Shown here: piece by piece, positions 7,629-16,357 of the stretch
How the letters are laid out: each line of letters starts with the position of its first letter
How positions within the stretch are numbered: the stretch's first letter is position 1
NCBI GenBank assembly: GCA_001464955.1
Contig: LNEM01000032.1
Span: forward strand, 1 to 64,000
Direction of reading: 5' to 3'
DNA length: 64,000 nt
Source of the DNA: Rhizobiales bacterium Ga0077537
GTDB taxonomy: Bacteria; Pseudomonadota; Alphaproteobacteria; Rhizobiales; Hyphomicrobiaceae
Notes under the pieces: model-generated
Seen by the model: only the letters and a program-made list of their open reading frames with translations
Databases searched by the model: none
What the model was told of the DNA's origin: nothing
Translations under genes and position numbers: made by a program

Positions 7629-8717
7629 TCAGGCGCTGACTGCGGGCGCTTGCGAATGGCCGGAGCCCGCTGTCCGCGCGTGACAGGCCACCTGATGATG
7701 AGCCGCAGCGGCGGGACCGAGCACCGGCTCGCGCGCCCCGCACAGGTCTTCCGCGATCGGGCAGCGCGTGCGGAAGCGGCAGCCCGAAAGCGGATTGATC
7801 GGGTTCGGCGGATCGCCCGTGAGTGGCGGCGTCACGATCCGCCGTCGCGGACTCATGGAGAGCCGCGACGACAGGAGCCCCACCGTGTAGGGGTGCTGCG
7901 GCCGGCTATAGAGTTCCTCCACCGGGCCGACTTCGACGACCTTCCCGAGATACATCACCAGCACGCGATCGCTCACGTGCTGCACCACGTTGAGGTCGTG
8001 CGAGATGAAGATGTACGTCAGGTTGAGCTGCGCCTTCAGGTCCTGCAGCAGATTGAGAACCTGCGCCTCGACGGACTTGTCGAGCGCGGAAACGGATTCG
8101 TCGAGGATCACCACCCGCGGCTCGAGCGCCAGTGCCCGTGCGATGTTCACGCGCTGCCGCTGCCCGCCGGAAAGTTCGTGCGGATAGCGCTGCGCGAACA
8201 TGTCCGGGCTGAGCCCGACGAGATCCAGCGATCGCCGCGCCTGCTTGACCGCGGCCGACGTGGCGATGCCGTTGGCCTTCAGGCCGAAGGCGATCGTGTC
8301 CTCGATCGTCAGTCGCGGATTGAGCGAGGCATAACTGTCCTGGAACACCATCTGCAACCGCCGCCGCAGTTCGCGAAGCGTCAATCCACGCGTCACGCCG
8401 ACCGGATCGCCGTCGAGGATGACCGTGCCCTCGTCCGGCTCGATGAGGCGGATCAGCAGCCGCGCGGCGGTCGACTTGCCACAACCGGATTCGCCGACGA
8501 CGCCGAGCGTTTCGCCTTTCGCCACCTCGAACGAGATGCCGTCGACGGCTTTCACCGAGAGCGGTGGCCCCGCCAGAAATCCGGCGTTGATCGGGAAGTG
8601 TTTCTTGAGCCCCTGCGCGATCAGCATCGGCTGGCTCGGTCCGCCGCGATCCTCGAGCGGCGGCATCGCGCCGGTCAAGGTCTGCGGACGGGGCGCTTTC
8701 GTTACGGCCTGGCTCAT
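7629..8717 (-). CDS. Oligopeptide/dipeptide ABC transporter ATP-binding protein (OppF/DppF type)
   Basis: 362-residue ATPase with the OppF-type N-terminus (LKKHFPINAGFL), Walker [11 protein letters not shown], signature LSGGQRQRVNIARAL, Walker B VVILDESVSALD and H-loop FISHDLN, plus the C-terminal GCRFRTRCPIAEDLCG segment. Walker B has Glu-Ser rather than Glu-Pro, a common OppF variant. Its ATG overlaps the stop of the upstream permease (8714-8717). It pairs with the OppD-type ATPase just downstream to form the heterodimeric motor. Confidence 0.93.
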   Translation of the reverse strand: MSQAVTKAPRPQTLTGAMPPLEDRGGPSQPMLIAQGLKKHFPINAGFLAGPPLSVKAVDGISFEVAKGETLGVVGESGCGKSTAARLLIRLIEPDEGTVILDGDPVGVTRGLTLRELRRRLQMVFQDSYASLNPRLTIEDTIAFGLKANGIATSAAVKQARRSLDLVGLSPDMFAQRYPHELSGGQRQRVNIARALALEPRVVILDESVSALDKSVEAQVLNLLQDLKAQLNLTYIFISHDLNVVQHVSDRVLVMYLGKVVEVGPVEELYSRPQHPYTVGLLSSRLSMSPRRRIVTPPLTGDPPNPINPLSGCRFRTRCPIAEDLCGAREPVLGPAAAAHHQVACHARTAGSGHSQAPAVSA

Positions 8718-9616
8718 ACCTTCACGTCCATGGAAGCTCGGAGGCTGTCACTGATCAGGTTCATGCTCATCGAGGTGATGAAGATCATGACGCCCGGCAG
8801 GATCGCGTTCATCGGCGCGACGTAGATCGATTGCCGCAGCGTGTTGAGCATCAGCCCCCACTCGGCATTGGGCGGCGAGACGCCGAGCCCGAGGAAACTC
8901 AGCCCGGACGCGATCACGATCGCGACGCTGATCATGCTCGAGGCGTAGATCAGGATCGGGCCCGTGACGTTGGAGAGGACGTGCCCGAAGACGATGCGCC
9001 ATCCGGAGGCGCCCGTCGCGCGCGCCGCCTCGACGTAGTCCTGGTTGCGGATCTGTGTCGTCACGCTTTCCGCCACGCGCGCGATGGGCGGTGTGAAGAC
9101 GAGGGTCAGAGAAACGAGGCTGTTGACGAGTCCCGCGCCGAGCACGCCGGAAATGGCGACCGCGAGCAGCACCGACGGAAAGGCGTAGAACACGTCGGTC
9201 ACGCGCATGATGAGCATGTTGATGGCGCCGCCACAGTAGCCGGCGACGATGCCGAGGAAGCCGCCGATCAGCGTCGCGAGCACGACCGGAGCGAACCCCA
9301 TGAAGAGCGACATGCGCCCGCCGTAGATGAGTCGTGTGAGAAGGTCGCGGCCGAGTTCGTCGGTGCCGAGCCAGTGGCGCGCGTCGCCGATCGGCAGCAG
9401 CCGCCGGGCCATGCTCGTGCGATAGGGATCGTGCGGTGTGATGAATGGCGCGAAGATCGCAGCAAGCAGGATGATCAGCAGGATCGAGCCGCATACGAGC
9501 GCGACCTTGTCTTGCGACAATCTCCGCCACGCCGTGGCCCAGAAGCTGCGCGAGACGGGGCGCCTGCCCTTGAGTGGTGCATCGCTTGTGATCGAGCCGC
9601 CGGTCGTGGCTACCAT
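8714..9616 (-). CDS. ABC transporter permease (OppC/DppC type)
   Basis: 300-residue permease with an N-terminal cytoplasmic segment, a first membrane helix (VALVCGSILLIILLAAIFAPF), the class-typical GTDELGRDLLTRLIYGGR and an EAA loop (YVEAARATGASGWRIVFGHV). Six membrane segments are expected, as for OppC. It forms the pore with the OppB-type protein encoded 25 nt upstream and is coupled to the OppF-type ATPase by an ATGA overlap. The substrate cannot be read from sequence; gene neighbours suggest an amide- or peptide-like compound. Confidence 0.93.
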   Translation of the reverse strand: MVATTGGSITSDAPLKGRRPVSRSFWATAWRRLSQDKVALVCGSILLIILLAAIFAPFITPHDPYRTSMARRLLPIGDARHWLGTDELGRDLLTRLIYGGRMSLFMGFAPVVLATLIGGFLGIVAGYCGGAINMLIMRVTDVFYAFPSVLLAVAISGVLGAGLVNSLVSLTLVFTPPIARVAESVTTQIRNQDYVEAARATGASGWRIVFGHVLSNVTGPILIYASSMISVAIVIASGLSFLGLGVSPPNAEWGLMLNTLRQSIYVAPMNAILPGVMIFITSMSMNLISDSLRASMDVKV

Positions 9617-9641
9617 GGAGTCTGCTCCGTGACTGTAGGGC

Positions 9642-10595
9642 TCACGCCCGCTTGATCCTTGGATCGAGAACGGACTGGAGGAGATCGACCATCAGGTTGA
9701 TGGCGACGAAGAACATCGCGAGGACGAGGATCGTGCCCTGCAGGATTGGCAGATCACGCGTGAAGATCGCGGTGTTGAGAAGGAATCCCGTACCGGGCCA
9801 TGAGAACACCGTCTCGACGAGGATCGAGCCGCCGAGCAGCTGCGCCAGCTGAAGGCCCATGATCGCGAGCACGGTCGGTGCCGCATTCTTGACCACGTGG
9901 ACGAACACGCGACGGCCGGGAAGCCCCTTGGCGTGCAGCGTCTGCACGTAGTCCTGCTTGAGAACCTCGATCACCGTACCTCGGACCGATCGCGCGATGA
10001 TCCCGGCCGGAATGACGGACATGGCGATGGCCGGAAGGATGAGGTGGCGAAGACTGACCCAGTCGAGCGCGAATGTCGCCGAGCCTTGCGCGCCCATGCC
10101 CATCGCCGGCAGCACGCCGAGATTGACGGCGAAGATCACGATGAGAACCATGCCGAGCCAGTAGTGCGGAACGCTGACGCCGCTGACCGAAATCGCGGTG
10201 ACGACCCTGTCGATCGGCGAGCCGGCTGTGTAACCTGCGGCGATGCCGAGCCCGACACCGAGACCGAACCCGAGCGTCACGGCAGCGACGGCGAGGATCA
10301 TCGTGTTGACGACTGCCGGCCCGACTTCGCTGAGCACCGGGCGTCGCGTCATGATCGACATTCCGAAGTCACCCTGCACCGCGCGCCAGATCCAGTTGAG
10401 ATACTGGATGGGCAACGGCTGATCGAAGCCGTAGGCGGTCTTGATCTGGGCGATCACCTCGGGCGACGCGCCTTCCGGGATGACGGCGCTCAGCGGATCG
10501 CCGGGTGCCAGATGAATGAGCGCGAAGCATACCATCGACACGCCGATCGCAATCGGCAGCGTGTAGAGGATCCGGCGCAGCAGATAGAGCAGCAT
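9642..10595 (-). CDS. ABC transporter permease (OppB/DppB type)
   Basis: 317-residue permease with the OppB-type N-terminus (YLLRRILYTLPIAIGVSM), followed by FALIHLAPGDPLSAVI and an EAA loop (YVQTLHAKGLPGRRVFVHVV), ending at the conserved LLQSVLDPRIK. It is the first membrane component after the binding protein gene. A strong hairpin separates it from the binding protein stop. It dimerises with the OppC-type protein downstream. Confidence 0.93.
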   Translation of the reverse strand: MLLYLLRRILYTLPIAIGVSMVCFALIHLAPGDPLSAVIPEGASPEVIAQIKTAYGFDQPLPIQYLNWIWRAVQGDFGMSIMTRRPVLSEVGPAVVNTMILAVAAVTLGFGLGVGLGIAAGYTAGSPIDRVVTAISVSGVSVPHYWLGMVLIVIFAVNLGVLPAMGMGAQGSATFALDWVSLRHLILPAIAMSVIPAGIIARSVRGTVIEVLKQDYVQTLHAKGLPGRRVFVHVVKNAAPTVLAIMGLQLAQLLGGSILVETVFSWPGTGFLLNTAIFTRDLPILQGTILVLAMFFVAINLMVDLLQSVLDPRIKRA

Positions 10596-10617
10596 GGCGC
10601 GCGTCTTTCATCGGTTT

Positions 10618-10654
10618 GCCGACCCGCCGCGGCGCATGGCCGGGGCGGGTCGGC
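10618..10654. promoter_or_regulatory. Intercistronic hairpin between binding-protein and permease genes
   Basis: Perfect 11-bp inverted repeat GCCGACCCGCC / GGCGGGTCGGC (10618-10628 and 10644-10654) with a 15-nt loop, in the 66-bp gap after the solute-binding protein gene. There is no T-run, so it is more likely an mRNA 3'-end stabiliser or attenuator that keeps binding-protein expression above that of the permeases than a full terminator. Confidence 0.65.
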
Positions 10655-10661
10655 GACAGGT

Positions 10662-12266
10662 TCACTGCATCTCGACGGGTGTCAGATCCTGAACCCAGCT
10701 CTGGGCCTGCACGAAGCCCTTCACTTTCGGCGACATGGCGCGCGGGTTGAGGTCGTGCACCATCCAGATCCACATGGCCTGATCGACGATGTGGGTGTGC
10801 AGCTCGGCGAGCAGCTTGTTCTGCTCCTCAGGGTCGAACGCCAGCTTGGCGCGCGTCACGAGATCGTCGGCCTTGGGGTCGCTGTAGCGGCCCCAGTTGA
10901 AGCCCGTGGGAACAGGCTCGAACGAAGCGGCGGTCTTCAGGAGGCCGATATCCGGATCCCAGAAGGCCCAGCTGTTGTTGATGCCGTGCATGCCCTTGTT
11001 CTCGGGAGCCCACGCACCGGCCCGACGCCGGCCGCGCAGCGCCTCCCAGTCCATGACCTCGAACTCCATGTCGATGCCGACGTCGCGGAAGTTCTCCTTC
11101 ACGAACTCGTTCATCGGTAGCGGCTGCATCTGCCCCGATCCGGCAGGCGAGATGATCACCTTGATCTTCGCGGGCTTGCTCGGGCTGTAGCCCGCCTCCG
11201 CCAGCAGTCGCATCGCTTCTTTCGGGTCGTAGCGTAGATCGAACGTGGGATTCCCGAACCAGGGATGGCCCTTCGTGATCATGCCCTTGGCCGGCGTCGC
11301 GAGCCCGCCGAGCAGCTTGACCATGCCTTCGCGATCGATGGCGAGGTTGGCGGCCTTTCGCACGCGGATGTCGCGAAACGGAGAATCTTCGAGGTAGCTG
11401 ATCTGATAGGGCCAGATATGCGGGTACTGGTTGGTGACGATCTGCATGCCCTGCGACTTGAGGCGCGGGATCGCGTCCGGTGGCGGCGCTTCGACCCAGT
11501 CGATCTGCCCGGCAAGCAGCGCGGCGACGCGGGTGTTGGCGTCGGGCATCGGCAGCAGGACGAGGCGGTCGCTCTTCGGAATGCGCTTCGGATCCCAGTA
11601 GTTGGGATTCTTGACGAGCTCCGCGCGCTCACGCGGCACGAGTGTTTTCAGCATCCAGGGTCCGGTTCCTGCCGGGCTGAATGCGACCTTGTTCCAGTCC
11701 TTGCCGAGTTTCTCCCAGTTCGCGGAGCTGGAGAAATAGAGATTTGCGAGATTGTATGGCAGAACCGAATCCGGCTTCTTGGTTTTGATTTCGACGGTGA
11801 AGTCGTCGATCTTCCGCCAGCTCGCGATGGTGCCGTAATACTGGCTGCCCTGGATCGACTGCGCCTGGTCGAATTGCGGCGAATCCCGCTTCATCAGTTT
11901 GTCGAAGTTCCAGACGACGGAATCGGCGTTGAAATCGGAGCCGTCGTGAAACTTGACGCCACGCCTCAACTTGAAGGTCCAGACCGTCTTGTCGCTGTCG
12001 CTGACGGACCAGCTCTCGGCGAGGCCGGGCTTGAGGACGGCCGCCTTTTCGAAACTGGACAGGTCCCAGTTCACGAGGCCGTCGTAAACGGTGACGCCCA
12101 TGAACCGCAGGCCTTCGCCGCCCTGGCTCGGTTGCCCGGTCGTCAACGGCACGTCGGCCGCTGTCATTGCGACACGGAGGACTTTCTCCTGGGCCGTCGC
12201 ACCGCTCGAATGGGCGAGCAATGCGAGAACCGCCGCCGCCGTTACTGTCTTCCATCTGGGTCGCAT
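10662..12266 (-). CDS. ABC transporter substrate-binding protein, Opp/Dpp family (SBP family 5)
   Basis: 534 residues when started at 12266 (MRPRWKTVTAAAVLALLAHS), which gives a Sec signal peptide with a cleavage region near SGATAQEK. The open frame extends 100 codons upstream but that part is shadow. The mature part shows family 5 features: GLAESWSVSDSDKTVWTFKL (usual WxxSxDxxxxTFxLR), GVKFHDGSDFNADSVVWNFD, and DREGMVKLLGG. Periplasmic receptor for the B-C-F-D importer encoded downstream. Family size (about 500-540) matches. Confidence 0.93.
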   Translation of the reverse strand: MRPRWKTVTAAAVLALLAHSSGATAQEKVLRVAMTAADVPLTTGQPSQGGEGLRFMGVTVYDGLVNWDLSSFEKAAVLKPGLAESWSVSDSDKTVWTFKLRRGVKFHDGSDFNADSVVWNFDKLMKRDSPQFDQAQSIQGSQYYGTIASWRKIDDFTVEIKTKKPDSVLPYNLANLYFSSSANWEKLGKDWNKVAFSPAGTGPWMLKTLVPRERAELVKNPNYWDPKRIPKSDRLVLLPMPDANTRVAALLAGQIDWVEAPPPDAIPRLKSQGMQIVTNQYPHIWPYQISYLEDSPFRDIRVRKAANLAIDREGMVKLLGGLATPAKGMITKGHPWFGNPTFDLRYDPKEAMRLLAEAGYSPSKPAKIKVIISPAGSGQMQPLPMNEFVKENFRDVGIDMEFEVMDWEALRGRRRAGAWAPENKGMHGINNSWAFWDPDIGLLKTAASFEPVPTGFNWGRYSDPKADDLVTRAKLAFDPEEQNKLLAELHTHIVDQAMWIWMVHDLNPRAMSPKVKGFVQAQSWVQDLTPVEMQ

Positions 12267-12375
12267 TGAAGTCTCCGAGTTGACCGGTCGACCTCCAGCG
12301 CTTCGTCCCTTGAGTCTGTGCGGCGGGTTTTTCCCGCTCGGTGTTGTTGGAAACCTCGGCGGTACGATCCGCGGC

Positions 12376-12579
12376 TCAGTCCTTCGGCATGAACTTCCGT
12401 GGATCGTAGACGTGCGCTGGTTCGTCGGCACGGCTTCGACCCTGCCGCAGCCGCCAGAGCATCGGTTCGATGTTCCGGTAGGCCTCGACGAGTTCGTCGA
12501 AGTACTTGGGTGCGAAGTCGAGGCCGGCCACGCGCGCGAGCACGGCGATGTCCTCGCGGGACGCACTCTTTCTCGTCAT
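12376..12579 (-). CDS. AtzG-like small amidase partner (DUF4089/GatC-like)
   Basis: 67-residue helical protein starting 18 nt after the amidase stop. It has the form of AtzG-like proteins: two helices (EDIAVLARVAGLDFAPKYFD and LVEAYRNIEPMLWRLRQG) and a C-terminal EPAHVYDPRKF tail, comparable to the EPAPVF end of DUF4089 members. In the cyanuric acid/biuret pathway AtzG binds and stabilises the amidase AtzE, as GatC does for GatA. By analogy this would be the obligate partner of the amidase encoded at 12598-14019. The family call rests on pattern and neighbourhood, not a search. Confidence 0.6.
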   Translation of the reverse strand: MTRKSASREDIAVLARVAGLDFAPKYFDELVEAYRNIEPMLWRLRQGRSRADEPAHVYDPRKFMPKD

Positions 12580-12597
12580 GACTGCTGCTCCGTTACG

Positions 12598-14019
12598 TCA
12601 GGCGATCGGGGGCTTGCGGGTGTGCCAGTCGGTGACGCGCTGATAGGCATCGCCGGCTTTGAGCACGGTCGCTTCGTCGAAGGGGCGGCCGGCGATCTGG
12701 AAGGCGAGCGGCAGACCGCCCGGCGAGAAGCCGCAGGGGACAGACAGCGCCGGGATGCCCGCGAGGCTGAACGGCATCGTGACCACCTGCCGCTTCTTGA
12801 AGAAGTCGACACCGTCGGGATCGGCGGGTTCAGCGGGCGTGAGCCATCCGGCGGTTGCCAGAACGTCGAAGCGGCGGAACTCCGCCATCATCTCGGTGGC
12901 GAGTTCGGTCCGCCACCGCATGGCCTGCACATAGTCTTCGGCCCGGATCAGACCGCCGGCCATCACACGGGTTCTGAGCAGGTAGCCGAAGTCCTCGGGC
13001 CGCTCCTTCAGATCCTTCTCGTGGATGGCGTAGAGTTCCGAGAGCGAGATCGTCGTCTTGGCGTCGATGTAGTTCGACAGCGGTGAGAGCTTGATCTCCG
13101 CGACGTGCGCGCCGAGCCCCTTGAGCACCGCGATCGCCGCGTCGACGGCGGCCGTGACCTCCGGCGCGGCATCCTCGCGATACCAGTTGGTGACGAGCCC
13201 GATCCGAAGCCCCGCCACGGATCCCGTGAGTGCAGCGCCATAGTCCGGAACCGGCTCGTCGATGCTGCCGGGATCGTAGGCGTCGTATCCGGCCGCCGCG
13301 CCGAGCATGACGGCGCAGTCGGCGACGGTCCGCGTCATGGGACCGCAGTGATCGTGCGAGAACGTGTTGGGATGCACCCCGCGCCGGCTGATGCGGCCGT
13401 AGGTGGGTTTCAGGCCGGCGATGCCGCAGACCGCTGCCGGCCATCGCACCGATCCGCCCGTGTCCGTACCGATCGCTGCCGGCACGAGACGGGCGGCGAC
13501 CGCGGCGCCGGACCCCGACGACGATCCGCCCGGAAGATGTTTCGTGTCCCAGGGGTTGAGCGCGGGTGGAAACGGGAGATCCCAGGATGGACCGCCGAGC
13601 GCGAATTCGAAGGTCGAGGTCTTGCCGATGAGAATGCCGCCTGCGGCCTTCAGGCGGGCCGCGACGTGGGCGTCTTCGGTCGGGACGTTATCGAACAGCA
13701 ACTTCGAGTGCGACGTCGAGCGGATGCCCGCAGTCTCGACGTTGTCCTTGAGCGCGAACGGGATGCCGTCGAACGGACCGATCGGCGTGCCGGCGCGGTA
13801 GCGCGCCTCCGATTCTTTCGCGGCCGTCCTGGCCGCGTCGGAGGTCACTGTGATGAAGCTGTGCAGATTGGCGTCGACATCTTCGATGCGTTTCAAAGTC
13901 GCCTCGGTGACATCGACGGGCGAAAGCGACTTCGCGGCATAGAGCGTCTTTAGCTCGACGATGGAAAGCTCCGTCAATTGCGAGCTGTTCCCGATCGACT
14001 TCGGCGCGGCATGATCCAT
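12598..14019 (-). CDS. Amidase-signature hydrolase (GatA/AtzE-like)
   Basis: 473-residue amidase-signature enzyme. The Ser-cisSer-Lys triad is visible: Lys in FALKDNVETAG, cis-Ser in LPGGSSSGSGAAVAA, and the nucleophilic Ser in GTDTGGSVRWPAA. This family hydrolyses linear amides, releasing ammonia or an amine. The small AtzG-like gene immediately downstream suggests a two-subunit complex. It is placed between an acyl-CoA ligase and a peptide-type importer, so it may act on the imported compound. ATG start at 14019; the 236 bp upstream hold no gene and probably carry its promoter. Confidence 0.9.
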   Translation of the reverse strand: MDHAAPKSIGNSSQLTELSIVELKTLYAAKSLSPVDVTEATLKRIEDVDANLHSFITVTSDAARTAAKESEARYRAGTPIGPFDGIPFALKDNVETAGIRSTSHSKLLFDNVPTEDAHVAARLKAAGGILIGKTSTFEFALGGPSWDLPFPPALNPWDTKHLPGGSSSGSGAAVAARLVPAAIGTDTGGSVRWPAAVCGIAGLKPTYGRISRRGVHPNTFSHDHCGPMTRTVADCAVMLGAAAGYDAYDPGSIDEPVPDYGAALTGSVAGLRIGLVTNWYREDAAPEVTAAVDAAIAVLKGLGAHVAEIKLSPLSNYIDAKTTISLSELYAIHEKDLKERPEDFGYLLRTRVMAGGLIRAEDYVQAMRWRTELATEMMAEFRRFDVLATAGWLTPAEPADPDGVDFFKKRQVVTMPFSLAGIPALSVPCGFSPGGLPLAFQIAGRPFDEATVLKAGDAYQRVTDWHTRKPPIA

Positions 14020-14255
14020 CGAACTCTCCCGGTTGCGCCAATTCGCATCAGCACGCGCTCATGCACCGCCACATCCGTTTTGAGACGGCACGAAAAATCG
14101 TGCGGCCGCGAAGCGAAAGCCGAATGCCCTGAGCTGATTGCAGATGTCTCTATGGGCGTGAGTATCGAATGGGCATCGCAAGCATTCAATGCCAATTAAC
14201 AGGCAGTTCGAGGCGCGTATTGACGGAATAAATGGCGCGCCGTGGAGAATGAAAT

Positions 14256-15902
14256 TCAGCGCGCGGCTGTGCCACCGTCCTTGCCACGCGTCTGCTTGAT
14301 CATGCGCACATCGACCGCCGTCGGATGCTGGCGCGCGTCCGCATCGCCGAAGATCGCGCCCTTACGCAGCTTCTGGGAGTACGTCGTGGGCAAGGTGTCG
14401 AGAAATGCGACCCATCCCGGGATCTTGAAGTAGGCGAGCCGCTCGAGCGCGTGCCGCGCCAGCGCATCCGCCAGCTCGGGCCCGCCCGTGAAGCCGTCGT
14501 TGAGCACGACGCAGGCGTAGACTTCCTCGTCGCGCAATTCGTCGGCTACTGGAATGATGGCGATCTCGCGCACAGCCGGATGCGTCCGCAGCGTCGCTTC
14601 CACCTCGCCTGTCGAGATGTTCTGGCCGCTGCGCCGGACCATGTGCTTCTTGCGATCTACGAAGACGAGCCCCTGCGGCGTCTCGACGAGCAGGTCGCCG
14701 GTGTGGAACCAGCCGTCTTTCCAGACGTCCGCCGTCGTCTCCGGATCGCGGAAGTACTCCCGCAGCAACCCGCGTCGCGGCTCGTTGCCGGTCCGCCTGA
14801 CGCGCAGCTCGCCCGGAACTCCCGGAGGTTGCGGGACGCCGTCGTCGTCGACGAGCTGAAAGTCGAGACCGGGCATGTCGCGTCCGATGCAGCGGGTCTT
14901 CCCGTCGCGTTCGGTGGATGTGTCGAACGAGCAGATACCGAGCTCGGACATCCCGTAGATCTCGACCAGCGTCACACCGAAGCGCTCCTCGAACGCCACC
15001 CGCAACGCCGGATCGACGCCAGCGCCGACGCCGAACCGCACCTTGTGGCGGGTGTCGTCGGCGTGCGGCTCGCGCTTCATCATCACCGGCGGAATGATGC
15101 CGAGATAGTGGAACATCGTCGCCTCGGTTGCGATCAGATCGGCCCACCAGCTCGACGGATGGAAGCGATCCGGAAAGATCATGCAGTTTCGCGAGAGAAT
15201 CATCGCGGGATTGGCGATCGCGAGACCGTTCGCATAGAAGAGGGGCAGCGGATTGTAGAGCCGCTCGGCGCCATGTCGGATCGTCGCCGTTCCTCCCGCC
15301 GCGAGATAACGCTCTGCGGCAAAGAAGAAATACTCGTTGTCGATGATGCAACCCTTTGGCATGCCGGTCGTGCCGGACGTGTACATCAGCACGCTTTCTG
15401 ACGACCGCCCGGGTGGCGAGCCGAGGCACGGCCGGGCCGATCGATCGAGTGTCTCGTGGAACGCCGAAGCATCGGCGATTGGCAGTCGTCGCCCGAGGGC
15501 CGTGACGGCACCGCGCATGGCGGCGATGTGCTGTGGCAACGCGACGATCAGATCGGCTTCCGAGTGTCCGAGCACGTACGTGAGATCGTCGTGTCGAAAC
15601 TCGGGATTGAGCGGAATGACCCAGCAGCCGAGCGCGTTCAGCGCGAGGAAATGCAGCATGAACTCGGGCCGGTTCTCGAGCACCAGCGCCACCCGCGAGC
15701 CGTGGCCGTAGCCGGCCGCTGCGTAGCGTTCAATCAGCGCCGTGGTACGCGTGGCGACATCGCCGTAGGACCACGACAGGCCGTCCGGGCAATAGTCGCG
15801 TTCGGCCCGTGGCGGCACCGCGAGGCAGGGGAGGGCCCCCCGCGTGCGGGCCGTGTCCTCGACGGCGAGCCAGAGTGTCGCGAGATCGTTGAGGCCGGGC
15901 AT
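14256..15902 (-). CDS. AMP-forming acyl-CoA synthetase
   Basis: 548-residue ligase of the ANL superfamily. The start at 15902 (MPGLNDLATLW) is preceded by AGGAGGAG. Motifs in order: ATP-binding YTSGTTGMPKGCI, then YGMSELG, the hinge/ribose motif GWFHTGDLLVETPQ with DRKKHMVRRSGQNIS, and the C-terminal catalytic Lys region YSQKLRKGAI. It would activate a carboxylic acid to acyl-AMP then acyl-CoA; the overall form resembles crotonobetaine/carnitine- or aromatic-acid-type ligases, but the substrate is not readable. It follows the thiolase-like and Zn-ribbon genes, so a CoA-linked degradation pathway is likely. Confidence 0.92.
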   Translation of the reverse strand: MPGLNDLATLWLAVEDTARTRGALPCLAVPPRAERDYCPDGLSWSYGDVATRTTALIERYAAAGYGHGSRVALVLENRPEFMLHFLALNALGCWVIPLNPEFRHDDLTYVLGHSEADLIVALPQHIAAMRGAVTALGRRLPIADASAFHETLDRSARPCLGSPPGRSSESVLMYTSGTTGMPKGCIIDNEYFFFAAERYLAAGGTATIRHGAERLYNPLPLFYANGLAIANPAMILSRNCMIFPDRFHPSSWWADLIATEATMFHYLGIIPPVMMKREPHADDTRHKVRFGVGAGVDPALRVAFEERFGVTLVEIYGMSELGICSFDTSTERDGKTRCIGRDMPGLDFQLVDDDGVPQPPGVPGELRVRRTGNEPRRGLLREYFRDPETTADVWKDGWFHTGDLLVETPQGLVFVDRKKHMVRRSGQNISTGEVEATLRTHPAVREIAIIPVADELRDEEVYACVVLNDGFTGGPELADALARHALERLAYFKIPGWVAFLDTLPTTYSQKLRKGAIFGDADARQHPTAVDVRMIKQTRGKDGGTAAR

Positions 15903-15949
15903 CGGCTCCTCCTGCGGTCGACAATGGGCGGGCGCGTTGTTTGGCGAGA

Positions 15950-16357
15950 TCAGGCGCGCTTGAAATCGACGGCTGTGTGCCCGTCCGTCTCGGCGCGGAA
16001 GACGGGTGTCACGGTGTCGCCGATCCTTAGCGCGTCGAGCCCCGCGCCGACGATGTTCGTCACCAGTCTGACGCCGGGCGCATCCGCGAAAGTGACGAGG
16101 CCGACGACGTAGGGCAGTGCGCCCGCCCGCGACGGATCGAATGGATGCAGGACGCGCGTGAAGGAGAGCACGGTCGCTGGCCCGCTGACGCGCCGCCACG
16201 CGAGATCGATGCTGCGGCAATGCGGGCATCGCGGCATCGGATACCAGTGGAAGCGGCCGCAGGCCCGGCAATGCGGGAACGCCACATGCCCCGCGGCGGC
16301 GTGCGTGAAGAAGCCGTCGAATTCCGGGTTGGCTTCGCTGGCGACTGTCGTGCTCAT
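15950..16357 (-). CDS. Zn-ribbon/OB-fold protein (DUF35 type), thiolase partner
   Basis: 135-residue protein started at the ATG (16357) that overlaps the thiolase stop as ATGA; the longer open frame upstream is shadow. It has a rubredoxin-like zinc ribbon, HCRACGRFHWYPMPRCPHC (two CxxC pairs at about residues 29-47), followed by an OB-fold-like half (ATVLSFTRVLHPFDPS then VVGLVTFADAPGVRLVTNIV). DUF35 proteins bind acyl-CoA and associate with thiolase-like or aldolase partners encoded next to them, exactly as here. Confidence 0.9.
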   Translation of the reverse strand: MSTTVASEANPEFDGFFTHAAAGHVAFPHCRACGRFHWYPMPRCPHCRSIDLAWRRVSGPATVLSFTRVLHPFDPSRAGALPYVVGLVTFADAPGVRLVTNIVGAGLDALRIGDTVTPVFRAETDGHTAVDFKRA

